In this document: positions 8,982-17,659 of the stretch, piece by piece | Layout of the letters: the number at the start of each line of letters is the position of its first letter | Position numbering within the stretch: position 1 is the first letter of the stretch | NCBI GenBank assembly: GCA_963575745.1 | Contig: CAUYUJ010009746.1 | Location: 420,799-484,798, forward strand | Reading direction: 5' to 3' | Origin: Prorocentrum cordatum | Taxonomy: Eukaryota > Sar > Dinophyceae > Prorocentrales > Prorocentraceae | Length of the DNA stretch: 64,000 nucleotides | The notes under the pieces: generated by a model | Database searches by the model: none | What the model was told of the DNA's origin: nothing | The model's input: the letters and a program-made list of their open reading frames with translations, nothing else | Program-made: the position numbers and the translations under genes

Positions 8982-11900
8982 ATGCCTCCTGTCATGCCCG
9001 CGTCCCGTGGTCAGCCTGACCCGGGCGTGGCCCTTTTTCCTCTTCGTCTTCGGCATCGGAGCGCGGAGGATCGTCAGGGATTACCTCGGTATCTCCGCCG
9101 GCGTCTGGCCGTGCAGGACGAGCACGAGAACTTGGTGGCTGATGCCGTCTCGTCGCTCGACTCCCTGTACTCCTCCGCCGGCTCAGGGTACTCGACCTAC
9201 GAGTTCCCCAACCGCCACAAGTCCGGCGAGCCGGTCTCCGCTTTCAACGACGCGGTCCTCGGGAACGTCGGCCGCGCTGTCAGTGCCTTTCTCCCTCGGC
9301 CTGACGAACGACAGCTTTGTCCAGCAGGAGCCTTGTGTGAGCTCCTCAAGTGCAAGGATATCTACGACACAGACCAGGACACGACGGTGGCGCCTTTCGA
9401 CCCGGAGAAGCTCCGCGTGCTCAAAGGCGACCTCCGCCCTCAACCCATGGAGCGCCTCGTCGGGCCGACCGCCCGGCGCAAACTCCTGGACCCTCAACGT
9501 CACATCTTTCGGCCGCAGGCGGAGGTGGATGAGCTTCGCGATCTTCCACGGGCTTATTGGGATCCTCGTCTGGTTGGGCCTCAGTCGGAGCGGGGGGTCC
9601 TCATACGACAGTTGGAGAAGGCTGGACTTATCACATGGCGCACTCGGATCCGGTCTCGGGTGGGTGCCTTCTTTGTCTGGAAGAAGAATGGGGCCATTCG
9701 ACTCGTTCTCGACTGCCGGGCCACCAATGCCCTTCATCGTGACCCACCGCGATCTTCCTTGGCTACTCCAGCGGCCCTGGGACATGTGCTGGTGGGCCCG
9801 GCCTGGGAGCTCGCCGACTCAGCCACCGCGCCAGACGACAGGAGGGTTGACCCCTCAGATGTCCCGCACGCGGCCAGCATCGACCTCCTCGACGGCTACT
9901 ACCAGTTCAGCAACGACAGCATGGCCTCATGGTTCGCCCTCGGCTATCACGCCTCTGCGTCGGAGGTCGGCGTCTCTGAGGAGCTCGACGAGGAGACTGG
10001 CGAGCTCGTCCCCGTGCCCGCCACGGCGCAGGTGGAGGCGTGCTTCCGCGGGATGCCGATGGGGTGGAGCTGGGCACTCTACTTCTGCCACGATGCTCTT
10101 TCAGAGTGTGGTCGGAGGGCCCAGCTTTCTCTCGGCCTTCCCGCGGACGTGGTGGGAGATCGTCAGGAGGCACCTGTGCCCCATCCTCACACCGCACGGG
10201 TCGCACCCTACGTCGACAACGGGAACGTGGTGGCGGGGCCCCGGCGGCAGTGCGAGGCCCTCCTCGACGCGCTCAAGCGGGAGCTGCAGTCCGTGGGGTT
10301 CGCCGTCCACGAGGAGATCCGCCCGTGCCGCGAGATGGAGATCCTTGGCCGCGTCTGGGATGGTCGTCGGGGCGAAGTGCGCCCGCGGCCCGCCCGGGCC
10401 TGGCGGCTCTGGTACGCTTTGGACACGCTGTTGGGACAGAAGCGGAAGCTGGCGCCACAGATAGCCAGACGGCTGGCGGGGCACCTCGTCGACCTGCTGG
10501 CGATCCGACGCGAGTTCCTGTCCGCCTTGTGTCACTTGTACCGTTTCATCGGGGGCGGGGCTGGGCCGCCGCGGGCCTTGCCAGGCCCTCTTCTGGTCGA
10601 GCTTCGCATCATCAAGGGTTTGCTGCCGCTGGTCGTCCAGAACTTCTCCAAGCCCCCCTGTGGGCGTATGTATTGCAGTGACTCCTCTGGCTTCGGGTAC
10701 GCGGTCCACGTGTCGGACGTCAGTCCTCAGGAGCTACTCCCAGAGGTCGGCTGGCGAGAGCGCTGGCGCTTTGTTGACCCGACGCCCGAGCCGACGCAGG
10801 ACTTCCCTCTGGCGGCCCCAGCGGCACCTCCTGTGGTGGCGCCGGACTTCATGGCTTGGTTTGAGTCTGAGGTCGGCGATGCTGATCGAGGCCTCACCTA
10901 CTCTCTCGAGAAGCCCCGAGGAGTCCCCCCGCTTCGGCCCGAGCGATCGCAGCAGGAGCGCGTCGGTCTGGCCCCTCGGCTGGCCGACGGTCTGGTGGAG
11001 CCCGGGCGTTGGACTCGAGTCCGACGCGGGGTTTGGCAGCGGCCAGCCGCCATTCACAACAAAGAAGGCCGGGCTGCCGTGTGCGGACTCCTGCACGCCG
11101 CCAGTGACGTCTCCAACTTCAACACTGTGGTGCTCGCGCTCGGGGACAACCTGGCCGAGGTCCTCGCCACCGACCGCGGGCGGGCCCGCGACCTCGAGCT
11201 GCTCGCGGTCTGCCGGCGGGCCGCGGCGATCCAGGGGGCCGCGGGCATCCGATGGGTTCGCCGCTACGTCGAGACTGCCCGCAACCCGTCCGACGCCGAC
11301 TCCCGCTGGAAGGACGACAAGTCACAGCATGCCAAGCTGGCGCTGGCGACGCCCACGAAGCTGTCTGCCGCGGTGTCGCGGACGTGGACCGCGCTGGTGC
11401 GGGAGCCACCGCCGGAGCCGTGCGACGCGCGGCCGCGGCTGCGGCCGCCGCCCGGGCTGCCGGCGCCACAGCGCCGCCTGCCGCCGCGAGGAGCCCCGCG
11501 TGCCGAGGGGGGGGAGATTCAGACTCCTGCCGTCACACCTCTCGGCCGTGCCTCTGCGGCGGCCCAGGGCGCTGGCGCCGGCCTGCCCGGGCCTCAGGCT
11601 CGGCCGCGGCCCCTCGCCCAGGCTCGTCCACGATTACAGGATCGCGACGGACACCGAGGACGGGATCGAGTTCGGGATGATCCACGACCCGATCGCCAAC
11701 CTGGTCGTCGGCCTCCTGGGCGTCCTCCTGACGCTCCTCGCCGAGGGCATCGGAGCGCGCTGGCGGCCCCGGCGGGCGTCTCGGTGCTCGAGCTCTTCGC
11801 GGGCTGCGCCTTCTTGTCGGCCGGGGTGCGGGCTGCCGGCATGCGCATCGGGGTCCCGTGCGAGCTTGACCACGGCTCTCACTTCGACCTCACGCGGCCC

Positions 11901-13646
11901 CGTGTCCAGGCCGAGGTCCTTCGCTGGCTACGGGATGGGCGAGTCTGGCTGGCGTTCCTTGGCACTCCGTGCGGGCGCTGGTCACAGGCGCGCAGCACCG
12001 GGCGAGCAGGGACGGAGGTCGACCGAGCGGGGTACGCCTGCGCTCGGTTCACCGTCAGGGTGCTCCGACTCTGCCGCCAGCTGGGGATCTACGTGGCTCT
12101 GGAGAATCCTCGGCGGAGCGGCCTGTGGGACTGGCCGCCCTTGGCAGCGGAGCTTCGGCGCAGCGGCTGCGCCCACTTCGACTTCGACATGTGCGCATTC
12201 GTTGCCGCCTGGCGGAAGCCTACCCGACTTTCCACCAACTTGCCCGGGGCCGACTCTCTCGAGCGCAGATGCCCCGGCCATCGACGACATGTCATCTTGG
12301 AGGGGAAGGTCGGAGGGGCGTCTGGACCTGCCAAGTGGCGGACCTCCTACGGGGGTGCGTACCCGCCGAAGCTCTGCCGAACCATCGCGAGGGTGGCTGC
12401 TGGCGCTGCTCCTGCTGGCGCGTGGTGCCTCCGCGGCGAGGGGCAGACCTCCGACTGGTGGGAGAACCGGCTGCTGGACACTGCCGGGGCTGCGGGCGCC
12501 GTCGCGCGGGGCCGACGTGTGGCGCCCCCGCGACTCCCTCGCGACGCCCCCCTCGGCTGGGAGGGGTGCGCGCGGCGCTGGAGCGGGAGGCCGCTCGCGG
12601 AGGGTTCTGCATCCTCGCCGAGATCCGTGCCTACAATCGCGCCCATGACCCGCAAGCGGCGGCGCGCCAGCAGCGTGGTCGACTCGGCCCCCGGCTTCCT
12701 GCGACGGGCCACCGTCTCGGTCAGGACCCGCAACACCTACGCCAAGGCCTTCGCGCTGGTGCAGCAGTTCGCGGCCGGGCGGGGGGCATCACCGCAGACC
12801 ATGAAGGAGTGGGACGCCATCCTCCACGACTACCTTGAGATGGAGTTCTTGGAGGGTGCCTCGGCGGCTGTCGGTCGCGTCGCTCTCTACGGCACGGCCT
12901 GGTCTCTCGACTTCGTCACGCGCAACCCATCAGTGCTGCCCCTCTCGAAGAAGGCCCTGAGAGGCTTCGCCAGCATCCGCCCCGACACCATGCGCGACCC
13001 GCCGCCGCTGGAGGCGATATGGTGCCTGGTGGGGCGGCTGCTGCTGGCCAACGCCGTGGACTGCGACCTCGCCTCGGCCTTTTGCCTCCTTGCCTTCGAC
13101 GCCTACCTCAGGCCTTCGGAGGCCCTCGAGTTGACTGCCGCGCAGGTTATCCCGCCAAAGCGTGGCACGGTCAACCGCTCGTGGGCTCTCGTCGCGGCGC
13201 CAGAAGGAGGCAAACCTGCCAAGAATAAGCAGTTCGACCAGGGCGTGAAGATCGGAGCCTTCGGGCGATCGTTCGCAGTCGACGTGCTCCAGAAGATGTC
13301 CCACCGTGTGCTGCCAGGCACCCTGCTGTTTCGGCACCTCACGCTCGCCAAGCTCGAGGCCATCTTCAGGAAGTACGGTGATGTCGACGGCGTCAAGATC
13401 ACACCACACTGCCTGCGTCACGCAGGCCCCTCCCACGACATGCACTACAACGGCGCCTCGCTCGACTTCGTCATGATGCGAGGCCGCTGGTCGGTGGTCA
13501 ACTCCGTGCGCAGTTACGGCAAGCCGGCCAAGCTCCTGCGCCAGTTGGCCAAGCTGGAGCGCACGACGGTGCTCGAGGCGCCGAGCCGCGCCGCCCGGCT
13601 CCCGGGGGAGGTGCTGTCGCGCCTCTCGACGCGGCTCTCGGCCTAA
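8982..13646 (+). CDS. Element 1 ORF2: RT-RNase H-methyltransferase-tyrosine recombinase
   Basis: About 1554 aa from the first ATG of the open frame. Reverse transcriptase, residues ~220-430: VWKKNGAIRLVLDCR, SIDLLDGYYQF (catalytic Asp), GMPMGWSWAL, and YVDN in place of YxDD. RNase H-like, ~560-770: YCSDSSGFGYAV to NPSDADSR. A Pro/Arg-rich linker follows. Methyltransferase, ~930-1130: LELFAG (SAM-binding motif I), GTPCGRWSQAR (Pro-Cys motif), LENP, then DFDMCAF and WRKPTRL. Tyrosine recombinase, ~1220-1510: YLRPSEAL (Arg I), PHCLRHAG (H-x-x-R), RGRW and SYGK (nucleophile Tyr). All recombinase residues are present. The protein would copy the RNA, modify DNA in an unknown way and integrate the circular product. 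Frame choice in the two linkers is uncertain. Confidence 0.85.
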   Translation: MPPVMPASRGQPDPGVALFPLRLRHRSAEDRQGLPRYLRRRLAVQDEHENLVADAVSSLDSLYSSAGSGYSTYEFPNRHKSGEPVSAFNDAVLGNVGRAVSAFLPRPDERQLCPAGALCELLKCKDIYDTDQDTTVAPFDPEKLRVLKGDLRPQPMERLVGPTARRKLLDPQRHIFRPQAEVDELRDLPRAYWDPRLVGPQSERGVLIRQLEKAGLITWRTRIRSRVGAFFVWKKNGAIRLVLDCRATNALHRDPPRSSLATPAALGHVLVGPAWELADSATAPDDRRVDPSDVPHAASIDLLDGYYQFSNDSMASWFALGYHASASEVGVSEELDEETGELVPVPATAQVEACFRGMPMGWSWALYFCHDALSECGRRAQLSLGLPADVVGDRQEAPVPHPHTARVAPYVDNGNVVAGPRRQCEALLDALKRELQSVGFAVHEEIRPCREMEILGRVWDGRRGEVRPRPARAWRLWYALDTLLGQKRKLAPQIARRLAGHLVDLLAIRREFLSALCHLYRFIGGGAGPPRALPGPLLVELRIIKGLLPLVVQNFSKPPCGRMYCSDSSGFGYAVHVSDVSPQELLPEVGWRERWRFVDPTPEPTQDFPLAAPAAPPVVAPDFMAWFESEVGDADRGLTYSLEKPRGVPPLRPERSQQERVGLAPRLADGLVEPGRWTRVRRGVWQRPAAIHNKEGRAAVCGLLHAASDVSNFNTVVLALGDNLAEVLATDRGRARDLELLAVCRRAAAIQGAAGIRWVRRYVETARNPSDADSRWKDDKSQHAKLALATPTKLSAAVSRTWTALVREPPPEPCDARPRLRPPPGLPAPQRRLPPRGAPRAEGGEIQTPAVTPLGRASAAAQGAGAGLPGPQARPRPLAQARPRLQDRDGHRGRDRVRDDPRPDRQPGRRPPGRPPDAPRRGHRSALAAPAGVSVLELFAGCAFLSAGVRAAGMRIGVPCELDHGSHFDLTRPRVQAEVLRWLRDGRVWLAFLGTPCGRWSQARSTGRAGTEVDRAGYACARFTVRVLRLCRQLGIYVALENPRRSGLWDWPPLAAELRRSGCAHFDFDMCAFVAAWRKPTRLSTNLPGADSLERRCPGHRRHVILEGKVGGASGPAKWRTSYGGAYPPKLCRTIARVAAGAAPAGAWCLRGEGQTSDWWENRLLDTAGAAGAVARGRRVAPPRLPRDAPLGWEGCARRWSGRPLAEGSASSPRSVPTIAPMTRKRRRASSVVDSAPGFLRRATVSVRTRNTYAKAFALVQQFAAGRGASPQTMKEWDAILHDYLEMEFLEGASAAVGRVALYGTAWSLDFVTRNPSVLPLSKKALRGFASIRPDTMRDPPPLEAIWCLVGRLLLANAVDCDLASAFCLLAFDAYLRPSEALELTAAQVIPPKRGTVNRSWALVAAPEGGKPAKNKQFDQGVKIGAFGRSFAVDVLQKMSHRVLPGTLLFRHLTLAKLEAIFRKYGDVDGVKITPHCLRHAGPSHDMHYNGASLDFVMMRGRWSVVNSVRSYGKPAKLLRQLAKLERTTVLEAPSRAARLPGEVLSRLSTRLSA

Positions 13647-13721
13647 ATATTATGCTCCTTCCCTCGTCCTCCGTCGAGCTCCCAGAACACGACTCGCAGA
13701 TTATCGGCTGTAGGCAGTTTC

Positions 13722-13845
13722 GGAACGGTTGCACTCGACGGGAATCGTCTCGTTTTTGATGTGGCCCAGTGGGGCCCCAGGTACTTCGCCTCCCGTGGAG
13801 GCGCTGGCATGGAATGCCGATCGGGGCAGTAAAAAGGCATTGATT
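13722..13845 (+). repeat. Element 1 repeat B1
   Basis: 124 bp from GGAACGGTTGCACTCGACGG to AAAAAGGCATTGATT. Identical to B2 at 13992-14115. It overlaps A2 by the three bases ATT. It lies 75 bp after the ORF2 stop. Confidence 0.92.
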
Positions 13846-13893
13846 GTTGCTCTGGAGCTTTATCAGTGTCTTCATCGGACCGCAGCTCGCTCT
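13843..13893 (+). repeat. Element 1 repeat A2
   Basis: Exact copy of the left terminal repeat A1, placed internally between B1 and B2. A TCC-rich tract and about 70 bp of unique sequence follow before B2. Confidence 0.92.
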
Positions 13894-13991
13894 CCTCCTC
13901 CTCCTCTCCTCCTCCTCTTCTGGTGAGATTGGCTGGGTCTGCCAGTATCTTTTCTTGAATTTGTCGAGCTGCGGTACAGTGTCGTGTTCTG

Positions 13992-14115
13992 GGAACGGTT
14001 GCACTCGACGGGAATCGTCTCGTTTTTGATGTGGCCCAGTGGGGCCCCAGGTACTTCGCCTCCCGTGGAGGCGCTGGCATGGAATGCCGATCGGGGCAGT
14101 AAAAAGGCATTGATT
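13992..14115 (+). repeat. Element 1 terminal repeat B2
   Basis: Exact copy of B1. Its final ATT marks the right end of the element, and the next bases (ATTGTTTTGC) are flank. The 20 bases before it (ending TGTTCTG) differ from those before B1. Confidence 0.92.
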
Positions 14116-14152
14116 ATTGTTTTGCTCGTCTACTGAGTTGCCTCTGGTTGCC

Positions 14153-14480
14153 TCAGCTTCCTCCTCGTCCTCGTCCGTTCGTCCTCCTCTTTGACAGTGA
14201 GGGTGGGAACCCCCTTTTCCTCTCAGTGGGGAAGCCAGGTAGGGGTGTTTCGCCAGATGTATCCGGACAGACTGGGGACTCGCCAGCGGCGAAAGTTGTG
14301 GAGATCAGAGGGGGATAAGGAGGAGGAGGAGGAGGAGGTGGAGGATTAGTAGGTGGCGGTCGAGCAGGAGGAGGAAGATGATGATGAGGGGGAGGAGGCA
14401 GATGTGGTGGAGAAGGAGGAGGAGGCGCGGAGGAGGGGGATGAGGAGGAAAAGGACATAGGAAGAAGTTGAGGAGCAGGA
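14153..14480. repeat. AGG-rich purine array
   Basis: GAGGA, AGGAGG and GATGAGG repeats. The proline/serine-rich minus-strand ORFs here are translations of the repeat. Confidence 0.8.
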
Positions 14481-14494
14481 TGAGCAGGCCAGGG

Positions 14495-14615
14495 AGAGGG
14501 ACAGGTAATTTGCAACATAGACTTGGAGATGAGGAAGATCTGAGGGGGACGAGCTTGGAGGGGATGGGGGAGGACGGAAACAGTCCGCTGCCGATGGCCT
14601 AGCATTGTCAGGTGT
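14495..14615. repeat. Dispersed repeat, copy 1
   Basis: It shares with 17080-17215 a series of blocks: GAGGAAGATCTG, GGGGGA(G)ACGAGCT, and GAAACAGTCCGCTGCCG followed by TGGCC. The two copies have diverged in spacing. No coding potential is recognised. Confidence 0.6.
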
Positions 14616-14642
14616 AGGCCTGTTCTGTGGGAAGGTGCCCAG

Positions 14643-14787
14643 GAGGTCATGAACGGGAATACGTCCCAGGCCTGGACAAAGCATCACCAGGCCTGTGTCA
14701 GGAGCATGTTTGCTCTTGGTCACCGTACCCAGGTTCGCCTTGAGGAACACGGCCTTGTGGAGGACGATCAATGCCAGCTGTGCAAGG
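14643..14787 (+). pseudogene. LINE C-terminal region fragment with CxxC motif
   Basis: The plus frame encodes TSQAWTKHHQACVRSMFALG, then HRTQVRLEEHGLVEDDQCQLCKA. In dinoflagellate LINEs a 'W.KHH...A...A..TR.R....G.....C.LC' segment lies between the reverse transcriptase and RNase H domains. The sequence breaks off exactly where an inverted-repeat element (14788-14970) begins. It is probably part of the same decayed LINE as the RNase H region at 15880-16976. Confidence 0.6.
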
Positions 14788-14970
14788 CTCGGCGGCGAGC
14801 GAGGGGGGAAATGAGAAGGAGAAGGCCTTCTCAGAAGGCGGCGGGACCTCAGCAGCCCTCGCGCCTTCTGAGAAGAAGTTGTCTCGTCTGTCTTCGGGGA
14901 AGGCTTCGAAAACTTCCCAGGAAGGCCAGGGGAGAAGGCCTTCCCGCTTCCCCCCCTCGCTCGCCGCCGA
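14788..14970. mobile_element. Inverted-repeat element inserted in LINE relic
   Basis: Left end CTCGGCGGCGAGCGAGGGGG and right end CCCCCTCGCTCGCCGCCGAG are inverted complements. The arms continue through GGGAA and GAAGGCCTTC motifs. A second, smaller palindrome (TTCTCAGAAGGCG / CGCCTTCTGAGAA) lies inside. No ORF. It interrupts a LINE coding fragment directly after its CxxC motif. Confidence 0.65.
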
Positions 14971-15172
14971 GAGGCGGAGCGCGGCTCCCCTGTGCCGCAG
15001 GGGATTCGTCCGCGAGGCCCTCGGACCTGGGATCGAGGGCGCCACCTGCCCGGGGAGCGATCGGCGGTCGGCGAGGGGAGCCCCGGGATCGGAACCGGGA
15101 CCTTGAGAAGTCAGGCTGCCGCTCTGGGCGTGCCTCGTCCCTCCGGAGGTAGGAAGGGGGTACGTATGGTAC

Positions 15173-15298
15173 AAAGGGGTGTGGTGTGCGAATCTCATGT
15201 CAAGGCGAGCCTGGCGATGCTTTTGATCGCGGATGGCATCGCCATGTCCACGATCGGCACCATACCCTTGTGTGCCACACCCCTTTTTCCGACCTCCA
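15173..15298. repeat. Short inverted-repeat segment
   Basis: CAAAGGGGTGTGGTGTGC near 15173 is matched in inverted orientation by GTGTGCCACACCCCTTTTT near 15280-15298. The arms also share a GTATGGT/ACCATAC pair. It may be a further small foldback element. Confidence 0.4.
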
Positions 15299-15481
15299 AA
15301 GTCCCCCTGAGCGGCCCTCTCCTCCCCTGTTTTCCTCCCTCCCCGCGGCCGCCCGCCCTTCCGCCTTCCCCCGCTCTTGCACGGTGGCCAATCCGCTACA
15401 ACGATGCCCCCGTTTAGTCAGCTTCATCTGCCAGCGCAGACGTCCCCTGCCTAGCCGCCGACAAGCAAAAAGTTCTCCCGC

Positions 15482-15510
15482 TACCTCGTGGGCTGATCCC
15501 TCATCCTTTG
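15482..15510. repeat. 29-bp direct repeat, left of foldback insert
   Basis: It starts TACCTCGTGGGCTGATC and is matched at 24 of 29 positions by 15742-15770 on the other side of the element at 15511-15741. Confidence 0.75.
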
Positions 15511-15741
15511 TTATGTTGCATCTTCGGGGGACCTCGTCTGTCCCAAAAAATGTGTGTGTGTGTGTCTTGTCTTGTGCCCGACGCGGGTTCCATGCGGAAT
15601 CAACGCGGATTTGGCGTGGATTCGGCGAGGATTCGACGTGGATGCAACGCGAATTCGACGAGTGTTGCACGGATTCGACATGGATTCGACGCGGATGGGG
15701 GCGCGACGGGACAGAAAAGGCCCCCCGAAGATGCAACACAA
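15511..15741. mobile_element. Inverted-repeat element with GGATTCGACG core
   Basis: The ends TTATGTTGCATCTTCGGGGG and CCCCCGAAGATGCAACACAA form inverted repeats of about 30 bp that also include GTCTGTCCC / GGGACAGA. The core holds a (TG)n tract and about ten degenerate GGATTCGACG units. A 29-bp imperfect direct repeat flanks it on both sides, longer than a usual target duplication. No ORF of interest. Confidence 0.75.
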
Positions 15742-15770
15742 TACCTCGTGAACTGATTCTTCATCCTCTG
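15742..15770. repeat. 29-bp direct repeat, right of foldback insert
   Basis: It starts TACCTCGTGAACTGATT. The five differences from the left copy are all transitions, consistent with an old duplication. Confidence 0.75.
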
Positions 15771-15879
15771 AGCGCTACAGAATGCACGGTCTTTCGATTA
15801 AAAATAAGGCGGCTTCTGTTAGGCTCACGGGAAAATGCACTGATGTGTCGGCTCTCAACCCTCATTGTGTAATTACTAG

Positions 15880-16976
15880 ACATGTTGGGTGGAACCTTGT
15901 ACAAGTAAGCAATTTTGGTGATTTGACTTGCGCAGCTGTTGGCGCTGACCCCGGAGAGTTTGCTCCCAGGCGGCAGGTTAGAGACGGGGAAGACTTCGCG
16001 TATGGGATGTTGGCCGAGCTTGGTGAACCCTTATCAGACATTGATGTTTTCACGGATTGCCTAGGGATCTTGGGTTGTCTGGAGGCGGGCTGGGAGCGTC
16101 GCCCACATCTGGACCCAAGTGTGGCACGTCTAAGAGGAAGGCCTCATGGTTCACAAAGTCAAAGGGCACCCCCCGTTCCCAGATGCTCTCAACGGCCGTG
16201 TGACGGCTGAAGATCGGCTACGTAAGAGGAGTGCTGACAGATTTGCCAAGAAGGGTAAGGAGCTGCACCCATTGTCTGATCAGTTTGGCTTGTTGCGTCA
16301 AGAGTTGATAGCTCACCAGAACGAGATTATCAAGTGGGCTGACATCCGGGACGTTCTCCTGTCTGAGTTGCCTGATCGGGCTGGGCCGATGCTGCTGGAC
16401 TCCCTGAGCCCGTTGAGGCCGATGGAGGGAGCCAGCAGAGCGCAGCCCAGAGACAACAAACACAGAGGTGTTAAACCATCAGGTGGACGGCACTCGGTGG
16501 GCCCCTTAGGCTTGATTTCAAGGTCCCGCTTTTTCTGGAGGGTTGCACTAGACCGCTCTGTTAACCAGGCTGCAAGGCCACAACCTTTGCAAGGTGAAGC
16601 TCTTCGTCCAGGACGGCGGGTGGGCGGGGAACGGTGGGTGGGTGAGGTGCTGCATCGAATGCGGAGGGTTATGCCTGGGTCTGGCGTAGCCTCCCTCTCT
16701 GTGAAGTGTGCTGGCTTCCCGCAGTTAAAGGATCTCAGACAGCAGAGATCGAGGTCCTTGGAGGGCACCTTCTCGAGTGGGGCCAAACCGTATCGCGTCT
16801 GGACTGTTAGTGGCCATGGCGGTCCGACCCTCTCGGATTTGGTTGCTCTGATCAGGGCGGCCCATGGAGGGGGTCAAGGTCGGGAGCCGAGATTGCTCGG
16901 AAGTTCCGCCTGCTTCAAAAGGCTTGTGGGAAGAGAAATGGGCACTTGCCCAGCACCTCTCGAGATGTGGCCTTGA
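15880..16976 (+). pseudogene. LINE RNase H and C-terminal region, frameshifted
   Basis: The first frame (to about 16100) shows an RNase H-like start: DLTCAAVGADPGEFAPRRQV, then RDGEDFAYGMLAELGEPL and FTDCLGILGC, matching the 'RDGEDYA ... DC.GTV' pattern of dinoflagellate LINE RNase H. After a frameshift near 16100 the next frame gives HKVKGHPPFPDALNGRVTAED and RSADRFAKKGKELHPLSDQ, the family's VKGH...GR...D...N..AD..AKKGA signature. A C-terminal extension to the stop at 16974 has a weak Cys motif. RNase H would degrade the template RNA. The frameshift and an in-frame stop near 16133 make it inactive. Confidence 0.7.
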
Positions 16977-17079
16977 ATTGCCCACTCGGCTTGATCAAAG
17001 CATCGGCCGAGCCGTGTTTTGTTGTTAGAAGCAAGTAACATTGACATTTGCTTCCGGTGGGTATATCATAGCACAGCAC

Positions 17080-17215
17080 GCTGCCCCAGCATCAGCTGAG
17101 TAGAGGAGGATCTGAGGAAGATCTGGGGGAGACGAGCTCGGATGGGAGGGGGGGGAGGACCTCTCCCCGAGGAAACAGTCCGCTGCCGCTGGCCGAGCAT
17201 GAAGGGCATGGCGTG
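17080..17215. repeat. Dispersed repeat, copy 2
   Basis: Diverged copy of the 14495-14615 repeat. It is followed directly by foldback element FB-GGT copy 2. Confidence 0.6.
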
Positions 17216-17270
17216 GGGAACGCCAAGCGTCCTGTGCCGCTGCCCCACCAGCAGAGGCGGGTCCCGACCT

Positions 17271-17438
17271 CTGATGGCCCTGTTTTCCACCACCACCACC
17301 ACCGCCGGGGGGAGGGGGTCCTCCTCCTGCTCCTCCTCCTCCTCCTCCTCGTCCTCCTGCTCCTCCTCCTCCTCCTCGTCCTCCTCCTCCTTCCCCCCTC
17401 CAACTTATGGTGGTGGTGGTGGACAACATGCCCATCAG
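17271..17438. mobile_element. Foldback element FB-GGT, copy 2
   Basis: Arms CTGATGGCCCTGTTTTCC plus (ACC)n, and (GGT)n plus ACAACATGCCCATCAG. The loop is an expanded TCC/CTC tract (about 17315-17395), longer than in copy 1. The right arm contains CCTCCAACTTATGGTGG, identical to copy 1. Confidence 0.8.
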
Positions 17439-17536
17439 ACCTCCTCCCTGCAGCCTTCCGCTCTGCTCTCTCCTCTCATTTCTTCCCTCCTGCCGCCGCC
17501 CCTGCTCGACCTCGCCAAGCCGCTCGCGTTGTAACA

Positions 17537-17650
17537 AAAATGATGACGAACGAAGGATTGCAAAAAAACCTTCGTTAAAATGATGACGAACTGGTGTTAA
17601 TCTTTCGGGTTTTTTGCAATCCTTCGTTAAAATGATGACGAACTGGTGTT
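17537..17650. repeat. Nested direct and inverted repeats
   Basis: AAAATGATGACGAAC occurs three times (17537, 17577, 17629). CGAAGGATTGCAAAAAAACC at 17551 is inverted as GGGTTTTTTGCAATCCTTCG near 17608. ACTGGTGTTA occurs twice. The arrangement looks like a small foldback sequence with a partial duplication. Confidence 0.75.
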
Positions 17651-17659
17651 ACGGGTAAT

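Larger units (their letters stand above)
7227..14115 (+). mobile_element. Element 1: complete tyrosine-recombinase retrotransposon
   Basis: A 6.9-kb element bounded by split direct repeats in the order A1 (7227-7277), genes, B1 (13722-13845), A2 (13843-13893), B2 (13992-14115). Both A copies (51 bp) and both B copies (124 bp) are identical by eye, which suggests a recent insertion. It encodes a short Cys-rich ORF0, a Gag-like ORF1 and an ORF2 polyprotein with reverse transcriptase, RNase H, SAM-dependent methyltransferase and tyrosine recombinase. This is the plan of PAT/Ngaro-type members of the DIRS order, which integrate a circular DNA by site-specific recombination and leave no target duplication. 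A2 and B2 are separated by about 98 bp rather than abutting. The last three bases of B1 (ATT) are the first three of A2, a plausible crossover core. Confidence 0.9.

Noticed and set aside
7228-10464. 1078-aa plus-strand ORF overlapping element 1
   Set aside because: Its translation is Arg/Ser/Pro-rich and does not match the motifs, which lie in the frames of ORF1 and ORF2; it is a stop-free shadow of GC-rich sequence.
10660-12648. 662-aa plus ORF in the alternate frame of element 1 ORF2
   Set aside because: Mostly shadow of the RT-RH and methyltransferase frame. Only the short stretch near 11620-11775 looks protein-like and is reported as a finding.
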